Below the pieces are notes generated by a model, which was given only the letters and a program-made list of their open reading frames with translations, did no database searches and was not told where the DNA came from. A DNA stretch of 64,000 nucleotides from assembly GCA_947503525.1 (NCBI GenBank), contig CANNEA010000003.1, forward strand, positions 372,001-436,000, in the 5' to 3' direction. Source of the stretch: an uncultured Carboxylicivirga sp. Lineage in GTDB: Bacteria; Bacteroidota; Bacteroidia; Bacteroidales; Marinilabiliaceae. The stretch's first letter is position 1, and the number at the start of each line of letters is the position of its first letter. Positions 1 through 9,400 of the stretch are shown in pieces. The position numbers were made by a program, and so were the translations under genes.

Positions 1-221
1 CGCAGAAAGCCAGTCTCAAAAATTGGATTGAATTGGAAAATCTCCATCCGATTACCAGTCTTTCTTCCATTACGCGCAAAGAAAAGAAGAAACTAATGGA
101 GCAAGGCATTGTAATGTGCAGCGACTTGTATCAAAAAGCCATGGATAATGTTGAGTTGCCCATTAAGCCACGCAATCTTCGCGCCTGTAAACGTGAATTA
201 AGAGCTTTTATTAATGCTTAA
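1..221 (+). CDS. C-terminal end of a gene cut by the window edge, function unknown
   Basis: The reading frame is open from the first complete codon at base 3 to a TAA at 219-221, so this is the last ~72 codons of a gene that begins upstream. The only possible start inside is a TTG at 33, which is unlikely to be real. The visible part is basic and helical. The stretch ITSLSSITRKEKKKLMEQGI looks like a helix-hairpin-helix motif (hydrophobic-x-x-I followed by K-x-L-x-x-x-GI), which would suggest DNA or RNA contact; that is inference from a weak pattern. The stop lies 3 bases from the stop of the convergent PAP2 gene, with no terminator between them. I do not recognise the family. Confidence 0.6.
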   Translation, partial: QKASLKNWIELENLHPITSLSSITRKEKKKLMEQGIVMCSDLYQKAMDNVELPIKPRNLRACKRELRAFINA

Positions 222-223
222 GC

Positions 224-934
224 TTATCCAACTAATTTCAACATTACCTTAGCTGCCATTAACAAGGTTAAACTCATAATGATTATGGTAAAGAATATGA
301 GTCTTGAATCTTTTCCAAAAGACTCTCCAAGACCCGCTTTCAAAAGGCGTTTGTTATGATACGAGATAACAATAAAGCGGGGAATAACCCTTAAGTATAG
401 TTCGTAAACCAAGCGACCGAGTACAAGTCCAAGTAGTAGACCACCGATAATATCTCCCGGGTAATGAACACCCATATATATGCGAGAGTATGCATTGATG
501 GCGGCCCAAATAAATATCCCCAAGGTATATGTTTTGTTTCGAAACAGTAAGGCGGTAAACATGGCCAAGCCAAAAGAGTTGGTTGAATGTGAAGAAACAA
601 ATCCGAATGATCCGCCTCGCTTGCCATTGATTAGGTGTACAAGATTTTTTAATTCAGGATCGTGCGAGGGGCGAAGACGCTCAAATCCTTCTTTGAATAT
701 ATTTGTTGAAATTTGATCGCAAAGTGTAATTAATAAGCCAATAAAAAGCAGACTCACCAATCCCTTTAATCCATGGTTTTTGAACAATACATAGGCAATT
801 GTAAGGTATAGGGGTATCCATATTTCTTTACTGGTGAACATCCAGAAGAAGTTATCCCAAAAGCTATTAAAGAAGCTATTTAAAAATAATAGTAACTCCT
901 TGTCTACTTCAATTAATGATTCAATTAAGCCCAT
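224..934 (-). CDS. PAP2-family membrane phosphatase
   Basis: Integral membrane phosphatase of the PAP2 superfamily (236 aa), likely acting on a lipid phosphate or diphosphate at the outer face of the inner membrane. All three signature motifs are present: K-x6-RP in KEGFERLRPSHD, the central motif as SSHS in place of PSGH, and SR-x5-H-x3-D in SRIYMGVHYPGD, whose His and Asp are catalytic. Several hydrophobic segments flank these motifs, as in five- to six-pass members. The substrate (undecaprenyl diphosphate, phosphatidylglycerol phosphate or lipid A) cannot be read from sequence. The ATG at 934 is preceded by an A-rich run and TTGGATC. The gene stands alone and is convergent with the preceding partial gene. 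Confidence 0.85.
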   Translation of the reverse strand: MGLIESLIEVDKELLLFLNSFFNSFWDNFFWMFTSKEIWIPLYLTIAYVLFKNHGLKGLVSLLFIGLLITLCDQISTNIFKEGFERLRPSHDPELKNLVHLINGKRGGSFGFVSSHSTNSFGLAMFTALLFRNKTYTLGIFIWAAINAYSRIYMGVHYPGDIIGGLLLGLVLGRLVYELYLRVIPRFIVISYHNKRLLKAGLGESFGKDSRLIFFTIIIMSLTLLMAAKVMLKLVG

Positions 935-1228
935 GATCCAATTTTTTTTCGAAAATACTTTTTTTTACCGTATTGTTCTTAGTTTTCAATAAAATCATTC
1001 GATGCTTTGGATCGTTTAAAGCTTCATTCGATCCTGTTAAGGCTTGAAAACACCAGAAATTACTTCAAAATGCTTTATTGATATGCACCCTTAGATGTTG
1101 TACTTCAGTGTTTATGTATAAGATAAATATTTTCTTAAATAACTGGACTTTTTAATCTTCATGTTTTAATTTTAATAGTGAAATAAATCCGTAATGGATA
1201 AACTAAGTATTAACTAAAACCTTTTATT

Positions 1229-1885
1229 ATGGCAAATCCTGGTAAAACTGAGTTATCTATTCTCGAAAGTTCACGCAACGTATTCTACAACGTTGAAACG
1301 CAGCCTAAAATTGCAAGCTATTTAAGTGAATTAGGTTATGATACTACCAAAATGGCTGAAGGAAAACCCTTCCTCGATGCTGCTATAGCACTTTATGATG
1401 CTAATCGTATGGAAACAAATGAAGCACGGGCTGCCTATGCAAGTTTCAATGAGCAATTAAGTGTTTTAAAGAAAAAGTATGCCCTCATACGTAAAAAAGC
1501 CAAAGTTGTATTTCATAAGGAACCACTTTTGATGGGCAGGTTAATGCTTAATGGTAAATTACCAGCTGTGTATGTTAATTACATGAGCACTGTTAACGTC
1601 TTTATTAAGGAAGTAAAAGGAGATGCCCAAGTTCAGGACATGTTAGCACGGCTCAAGGTTAGTTTAAATGATGTTGAAGAATTAGAGAATGAGTTGAAAG
1701 CTGTGGAATTGGCTCGCTTCAACTATCTACGGGAGGATGGTGAGTCTCAAAATGCTACTGAGCAAAAGGATAAGGCCTTTGCTAATTTAGAAAACTGGAT
1801 GAGTGATTTTTATCGGGTAGCTAAAATAGCTCTGGAGGATGAGCCCCAGCTACTGGAGGCCTTAGGCCTTACGGTTAAACGATAA
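1229..1885 (+). CDS. Helical protein of unknown function, paralogue of 2479-3138
   Basis: A 218-residue, Lys/Glu/Leu-rich protein with no signal peptide or membrane segment, so probably cytoplasmic and all-helical. It appears to consist of two copies of one ~90-residue unit. Each copy ends in a similar helix: KKYALIRKKAKVVFHKEPLL near residues 85-105 and WMSDFYRVAKIALEDEPQLL near 185-205, followed by a short G/L tail (LMLNGK and LGLTVK). The gene at 2479-3138 has nearly the same length and the same C-terminal pattern (YVSDFLKIARIALEHSPKIL), so the two are paralogues from an old tandem duplication. No catalytic motif is visible and I do not recognise the family. A terminator-like hairpin follows. 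Confidence 0.75.
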   Translation: MANPGKTELSILESSRNVFYNVETQPKIASYLSELGYDTTKMAEGKPFLDAAIALYDANRMETNEARAAYASFNEQLSVLKKKYALIRKKAKVVFHKEPLLMGRLMLNGKLPAVYVNYMSTVNVFIKEVKGDAQVQDMLARLKVSLNDVEELENELKAVELARFNYLREDGESQNATEQKDKAFANLENWMSDFYRVAKIALEDEPQLLEALGLTVKR

Positions 1886-1904
1886 GCATTTTAATAATGC
1901 TGAT

Positions 1905-1939
1905 AAAGCCTGTTTCATTGATTTGGAGCAGGCTTTTTT
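1905..1939 (+). terminator. Rho-independent terminator after the 1229-1885 gene
   Basis: The inverted repeat AAAGCCTG ... CAGGCTTT is followed by a T run, 19 bases after the stop codon. It closes the upstream gene, so the paralogue at 2479 is probably transcribed separately. Confidence 0.7.
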
Positions 1940-2478
1940 AATGCAATAAACATGGTGTTGGCCTATTAATTATGAGGCTTGTTAATGCGTTTTGCCAAGC
2001 TTTTGCTGTTATAGTTATATCGGTTCATCACAGGCTCAGCTTTCCTTTTTCATCTAAATATCAACGGATAACACTATTCTCATATTCAATCATCTTCACT
2101 GCTTATTCGGCTGTTTCAAAGGCTGGGGCATATCAATTTCATGTTCATAATCAATCTGTTTATAGAATGAAGAATACTATTCAAAATATGTTTGTTCTAT
2201 TTTGATTAATATCAATCTGCTTATAAAATTATGAATTCTATTTTTATAATCATTATTTCGTATTTAACATTAACTTGATCTAAATGTATAAATATGAATT
2301 CTAAATTTAAATCGTGCAATCTTAATCAATAAAACTCTAATACATTCGTAAATCAGATGAAATATTTTAAATTTATTTAAGTTTTAATTTGCATATTTAA
2401 ATAATAATTGTAAATATTTGTAATGATTACAGCTAATACTAATGTTTTTATAGATTAGATAGAAAAAATATAAAATAT
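1940..2478. other. AT-rich intergenic region with degenerate direct repeats
   Basis: Very AT-rich, with no convincing gene. A 77-codon open frame at 1972-2205 lacks any recognisable feature. A loosely repeated ~35-base block begins TCAATCTGtTTATA at 2151 and TCAATCTGcTTATA at 2212, each followed by a similar GAAT-CTATT segment. A third, weaker copy of the later part (ATGAATTCTA) lies near 2294. These may be decayed duplicated sequence or binding sites for the gene at 2479. Confidence 0.35.
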
Positions 2479-3138
2479 ATGCATTATACTAAGCAAACGA
2501 TTACCTCATTCATTCATCAGGCGGGTGTTCTTGTGCAGAATAGCAAGAATATTGATGATGTGAAGAATGCTGTAATGCAGTATGGCTATGATGAAAGACG
2601 ATTGGAGAGTGGAGAGCAAGTTTTTAATGAGCTTAAGGATCTATCGTATAAGCTGCATGTAGCAAAGGGGAATAAAGTAGAAGCCTACAAAAGGAAACAA
2701 GACCTGCAGATGCACATACATAAAGTGTACATGAAGTATGTCAAGATATCGCGAATTGCTTTTGCCGATGATTTAAAAGCCAGAGAGGTATTGTTGTTGG
2801 ATGGAGGTAGAGAGCGCACCTATAAAGAGTGGTATTACCAGGTGAGCGTGTTTTGTTCCATCATGTTAAAAAACGATGATTCGTACCTGTCTGTAATGTC
2901 CGGCTTTGGTATTAATGCTGGAGAGATCTCTGATTTGCAGAAGCAATTGAGGGATTTGAGTAAGTTGAACGATGAGTGTTTGAAGAGTTCGGGTGAGTTA
3001 CGTAAGATAACTGCTCAGCGAAAGAAGATGGTGGTTGAAATGCAGAATTACGTGAGTGATTTTTTGAAGATTGCCCGAATTGCACTCGAGCATTCGCCAA
3101 AGATATTGCAGAGTTTAGGTGTTAATGTAAAAAGTTAA
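2479..3138 (+). CDS. Helical protein of unknown function, paralogue of 1229-1885
   Basis: A 219-residue, Lys/Glu/Leu-rich, soluble-looking protein. It matches the upstream paralogue in length, in the two-unit layout (unit ends near YMKYVKISRIAFADDLKARE and YVSDFLKIARIALEHSPKIL) and in the final LGVNVKS against LGLTVKR. Sequence identity between the two is modest, so the duplication is not recent. No signal peptide, cysteine cluster or catalytic motif is visible. The ATG at 2479 sits in an AT-rich leader, and a hairpin with a U-rich tail follows at 3240. Function unknown; the position just upstream of the adhesin operon may be coincidental. Confidence 0.75.
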   Translation: MHYTKQTITSFIHQAGVLVQNSKNIDDVKNAVMQYGYDERRLESGEQVFNELKDLSYKLHVAKGNKVEAYKRKQDLQMHIHKVYMKYVKISRIAFADDLKAREVLLLDGGRERTYKEWYYQVSVFCSIMLKNDDSYLSVMSGFGINAGEISDLQKQLRDLSKLNDECLKSSGELRKITAQRKKMVVEMQNYVSDFLKIARIALEHSPKILQSLGVNVKS

Positions 3139-3239
3139 TGTAAAAAGTATAGTGAGAAGTCGATTTAATGAAACAACTTAATCAGTGCTTCGTACAAATG
3201 TTAAATATTGTTGAACAAAACATTATTTGTGAACTGTAG

Positions 3240-3274
3240 AAGTGTTTTTGAAGATAAGTACAAAAACACTTTTA
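3240..3274 (+). terminator. Terminator-like hairpin before the adhesin operon
   Basis: The 11-bp arms AAGTGTTTTTG and CAAAAACACTT enclose a 10-base loop and are followed by a short T-rich tail. The hairpin separates the helical-protein gene from the T9SS substrate operon. Confidence 0.55.
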
Positions 3275-3404
3275 ATTAATGAGAGCCGGTTCATATGGGG
3301 GATGTGAGACATTGTTTGAGAAGAGAACATAAAACAAGAGTTGGATTATTAATTACGATTTCTGTGACAGGGTTGATTGGTGCAGTTGGGGATCAGATAA
3401 ACAC

Positions 3405-6400
3405 ATGTTTATGAAGAATTTATTACGCTTTAGGTTATTAATGATTGTTGTGGGTCTTGCTTTTGCAGGAATTACTTCTATTGCACAGGTTAAAACCTTT
3501 GAGCAGTTAAGTGCGGAAGAGCAGACTGAACGTTTGGAATTATATAAGCAAGTTAAGCTTAATGAATTTAAAGGTTCTCCAATATTAAAAGGAGCAACGG
3601 GTACTTTGCCTGATTTGGCAGATTCATATTGTTCTGACGATGCTCCATTTGATGTTTACATTGATCCGGGTAACCTAGATGTTCGTACAACAAATATTAG
3701 ATGGATAATATATACCGGTAGTGCAGCTGGTGGTGATTATGAGGAGCATCCGGGTTGGGTTTCCAGTGTTGGTACTGCACCAAATAATGGTGTCCGCTTT
3801 GATCCAGCCAATATATCTGATCCAAAATATTATGGAATACCTGTTGTTTTTAAGTATTTTCAGAATGATGGATTTGATGATGTTGATACTGATTATGACT
3901 ATACTTATATAAGACAGGTGCCAACAGTATTTGATTTTGGTAGTGATGCTTCAATCTGTGCTGGGCAGCCAACAACATTAACACTCCAGGGATCTGAAGC
4001 GATCATGGAGTATTTTTTGTATAGAGATGGTGTTAATACAACTCCTGTGCCCTTGCCTGGTACTGGTAATGCCATGACTTTTAATGTTACTACAGCTGGA
4101 ACCTATGAGGTTAGGGCCAGAAATAGTACAGGTGTAACTTGTGAAAGTACAATGAATGGAACTCCTGTGGTGACCTTAAATCCATTGCCTCAATTAACTA
4201 CTGATCCTGATCAGGATATTTGTGTTGGGCAATCAATTACTTTAAATGCTTCTTCCACAACTCCGGGAGTCACATTCGCTTGGGATAATGGTGATGCAGG
4301 ACCGACTACAACGGTTACTCCTGCAACAACAACTACATATGCCGTTACAGTAACCAATACTGCAACTGGATGTACAGAAACAGGTACAATTACTGTTAAT
4401 GTACATGATCTTCCAACTGTAACTGTTGCTTATAATGCGCCTGTCTGTGTAGGTGGGACCTTAACTTTAACAGCTACACCAGGAGGAGGAAGTGGAACTT
4501 ATTTAAATTATGCATGGACAAAAGATGCGGTTGTTATTCCTGGTGAAACAGCTTCAAGCTTAAGTATTACTCCTGCTGCATTATCTGATGCAGGCCAATA
4601 TGGAGTAATTGTAACTGATGATAATAATTGTGGTAGTGCTGAGGATTTTGTTGATGTAACAATTCAGGTCTTACCAGTGCCGACTATAAATGGATTAACT
4701 ACCCCAAGTGTTACTGAAATGTGTTCAGGTAATACATTAACCTTAACTGGTGGAGGGGGAGCAGTTGGTGCGATTTATGAATGGACTTTGCCTGATGCAA
4801 GCGCTGTTGTTAGTCAGGTTCTAACTATTAATAATATACCAGCAACGCCTATTCTTGGAGAACTATATACCTTAAAAGTGATCGAAGGGACGTGTGAAGA
4901 GACTCTTGATCATGTGGTAGTGGTTAACCCAACACCAGTTGTTACTTTAACAAGTGATCAGGTAGGTGATGAATTTTGCGATGGAGTAAATGTAACTTTC
5001 ACTGCAGGTGGAGCTAATGAATATGCTTTTTATAAAAATGCAATAAGCCCTGCAAATGAAGTTCAGGCACGAAGTGCTCTTAATACTTATCAGGATGCCG
5101 GCTTAGTTAATGGTGATGTTATAATTGTAGAAGGATTTGATACCAGCTTTGCACCAGCAACAGATTGTAGTGCAACAGCTAATGTTACCGTTGTGGTAAA
5201 TGATGTAACGGCTACTTTAAGTATATCTTCTCCTGGTGCAGTTATTTGTGCGGGTACACCTATCACCTTTAGTGCCAGTGCTGTAAAGACGCCTACTGAT
5301 CCTGGTGAAACTTTTAATTATGAATTCAGACGTATTAGGGCTGCTGTTGATACGCAAGTGCAGGATGGAGCCTCAAATACATACGTAGATAATGCTTTAC
5401 AAGATGGGGATCAGATTTATGTAGTTATCACCGAAGGTAATTCTGGTTGTGATGATACTTCTGCTTCAATTACTATTACTGTAAATCCAAACCCGGTTGT
5501 GACACTTACACCAAGCACAAATCCAATTTGTGATGGTGTTAATGTAACTTTCACAGCTACTGGTGGATTTGCTAATTATGAATTCTTCTTAAATACGATC
5601 TCACAAGTTAGTGGAGCATCTAATACTTATAGTAATGCAACTTTGGCTGACGGTGATCAGCTTTATGTAACGGCGACATCAGCTGCAGGCTGTTCTGCAA
5701 GTTCGGCTCCGCCGGTTGTAATGACGGTCAATCCTCTGGCTAATCCTACACTTACCGGTGACTTTACACCTTGTGTTAATACAACAGAAACTTACTCGAC
5801 AGATCCTGGATATAGTAATTATGTTTGGACTGTAACAGGAGGATCTGTTTCAGGTGGGGGCAATGGATCTGATTTTGTTGATGTAGATTGGAATACTACC
5901 GGAATTCAAACTTTAACAGTTAGTTATGAAACAGCTGACGGCTGTCCTCCGGCAACACCAACTTCACAATCTATTACTGTAAATTCATTGCCAACTGTAA
6001 CATTAGGTGGAGAAACTGATGTTTGTTTAAATAGTGTAGAAACCTACACTACTGAAACTGGAATGACTAACTACGTTTGGATTATTTCTGGTGGTACTGA
6101 ACAAACAAATGATAACAATGGAACCATCACTGTTTTATGGAATACGCTAGGATCGGGTTCTGTAAGCGTTAATTATGATAACTCGAATGGTTGTGGAGCA
6201 TCATCTCCAACTGTTTCGGCTGTAACGGTGCACGATTTGCCGGTGCCAACAATTTCTGGTAACACACCGGTTTGTTTAAATACAACGGAACAATATACAA
6301 CTGAAGGTGGATATTCAAACTATCAGTGGAATGTTGTTGGAGGAACAATTACCCCAACCGCAAATCCACATATAGTAGATGTGTTATGGACATCTACAGG

Positions 6401-9400
6401 AAATCAAAGTATTAGTGTAAATTATGAAGCAAGTGCAGGTGCTTGTTCAGCGGCAGTGCCAACTGTGTTTCCTGTGTTTGTTAATGATTTGCCTGTACCT
6501 ACAATTACTGGTCCCGCTGCTGTTTGTGAAAATTCAAGTGCTAATGTTTATACAACTGAGGCAGCAATGACGGCTTATGTTTGGACTATTGTAGGAGGTA
6601 CAATTGATTCGGGTAATGGAACTAATTCAGTTTCTGTTACATGGAATACGTCTGGTCCGCAAACTATTAGCGTTAGCTATACTAATGGTAATGGATGTGG
6701 AGCTGCAATACCTTCACCTTATGCTGTTACTGTAAATGCTTTGCCAGTACCTTCAATTACCGGTGCTGCAACAGTTTGTAATGGTACTTCAGGAATTTAT
6801 TCAACAGAAGGCAGTATGTCCAATTATGTTTGGACCATTTCTGCAGGAGGTACAATTACCAATGGACAAGGAACGGAAAGTATAGATGTGGACTGGACTG
6901 TAAATGGTCCGCAAATTATTACTGTAACTTATACTGATGGAAATGGCTGTGATGCTGCCACACCAACACCAACTACAGTAACTGTAGTGGACTTGCCAAC
7001 GCCAACTATTACTGGTGACGCTGTTGTGTGTGAAGGGCATACTATTACATATACCACTGAAGGTGGTGGAAATAATTATGACTGGCAAATTGTTGGTGGT
7101 ACAATTACACCAACAGCTCAGCCACATATTGTTGATGTGGTATGGACATTGGGTGTAGGAAGAGAAATTAGTGTGAATTATGAGTTGGCTGCCTGTCCGG
7201 CTGCTACGCCAGCTGTACTTCCGGTAACTGTTAATGCTATACCTACTGTTACTTTAACTGGTCCAACAGAGGCTTGTTTGAATACAACTGGGCATGTATA
7301 TAGCACTGAGTCAGGACAAAATAATTACCAATGGACAGTCGTTGGTGGTAGTATAACGAATGGTCTTGGAACTGATCAAATCACAGTGACATGGGATGTG
7401 CTTGGAGCGGGTTCTGTGAGTGTTAATTATGATAACTCCAGTTCATGTTCCGCAGTTAATCCTACTTTAATCAATGTTACTGTTCATCCATTGCCAGTGC
7501 CAACAATATCAGGTAATGCCAATGTGTGTAACACTTACCGTGAGGTTTATACAACTGAAACCGGAATGAGTGCATACAATTGGGTAGTAGTAGGTGGTGT
7601 GGTTGATATTGATGATAATAATGGTAGAGTAGAGGTATTATGGTATACAACAGGAGCTCAGAGTATTAGTGTTAGCTATGCGAATGGAAACTCTTGTGAT
7701 CCTGCTTCACCAACTTTACTTAATGTTACCGTACTGGATACACCAGCGCCTACAATAAGTGGTGATGCTGTTGTGTGTAACGATAATGTGACGACTTATA
7801 ATACTGAGGCAGGTCATACTAATTATGTATGGACAATTTCAGGTGGTTCCATAATTGCCGGTGATGCAACAGAGGCCATTACAGTGCTTTGGGATACACC
7901 AGGTGCGCAACAAATATCAGTCAATTATGAATTGGCCAGTGGATGTACAGCCGAAGCGGCTACAGTATTAGATGTTACTGTTAATCCATTGTCAGGTATT
8001 AGCTTAACAGCTGCGCCAGCAACCAGCGTTATTGCCGGAACCGAAATCACCTTTACAGGTGCCGGAACTGATGTGGCTACCTACGACTTTAAAGTCAATG
8101 GTGTATTGGATGCCGGCCACGATGGTAGCGATACTTATCGTTGGACGCCTGCAACTATTGCTGATGACCAATCAGTTATTAGGGTAATTGCTACAACCAG
8201 CAACGGATGTAAAGATAGCACAGAATTAACTATAAGTGTGTTTGAAGGTTTAATTCCTTCTGATGTTGAACCTCTTACGCAGATCTATTGTGAGGGCGAC
8301 CCAAGTGCAGTTAGTATTTATGTATTACCACCTGTATTAGTAGGTGTTACCTATGAATTAACACGTATTGAAGATTCGCAATCAATCGGTACTGTTGTGG
8401 TGATTGATGCTTCTACCGAAGTACGTTGGACTCACGGTGTAAATGGAGTGGATTTAACTTATGCCGGAACGGCTACTTATATGGTAGAGTCCTATTGGGC
8501 TATAGTTCCTGGAGATAGAATAGAAATGAATAACCGCGTGACAGTTACTGAAACGGCCTTACCAGATGATTCTTATAGTATTGATCCGGTGGGAACTGTA
8601 ACGGGCTGTAATGCTGGTAATGGATATGATATTACCCTGAATGGCTCTGAAGCCGGTATGGTTTATACACTTTATGTAGATGGTGTAACCACGGGAACAC
8701 CACAAGTAGGTACAGGAGGAGCATTGAATTTTGGAACTCAGTATCTAATTGGTACTTATCAAATAGTGGCTGACAATAATGGTTGTACCATACCAATGAC
8801 TGGAACCTTTACTGTACAAACCGACTTTACAGGTATACCTCAAAATGTAACTGGTAACCCTGCTGATGGTCGCTACTGTGCAGGAGGTGCCGGAGTAGAG
8901 ATTATGTTGGAGAGTTCGGAAGAGAGCTTAACTTATATTGTGTTCTGGAATGGAACAGAATTAATGGATCCAGGTTCAGCCTGGACTAGTCCGGCTGATG
9001 GTGATAGCCATACTTTTGGACCATATCCTGCAGCAGGTGATTATACCATTAATGTGCAAACAATGAGTGGATGTTACGAATCAATGAATGGGGTAGTAAC
9101 AGTTATTCCTGAAACACCACCAATGGCATTTAACCTTTTGGCAGAGAATAATATTCCTAGCTATTGTCCGGGTTCTGCCGGTGTTAAGTTATTACTTGAA
9201 AATAAACAAGCTGGTGTTCGATATAGGCTATATCAGGATGGCACTGAGGTAGAGAATATACTGGTTAACACCGACGGTGGTCAATTATTATTTGTTGGTG
9301 ATTATTTGGCAGCTACTTATAGCGTAACAGCTGAAATAGATGGAATTAGTTCTTGTAGTGTTAACATGAACAATGATGTTGTTGTTGTCGAAGACCCTGA

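Noticed and set aside
1972-2205. 77-codon open frame between the two helical paralogues
   Set aside because: No domain, signal peptide or supporting leader; the residue make-up is that of translated AT-rich intergenic DNA.
6801-7127. 108-codon frame opposite the adhesin gene
   Set aside because: Its low-complexity Ser/Thr/Cys content mirrors the repeat array on the coding strand.
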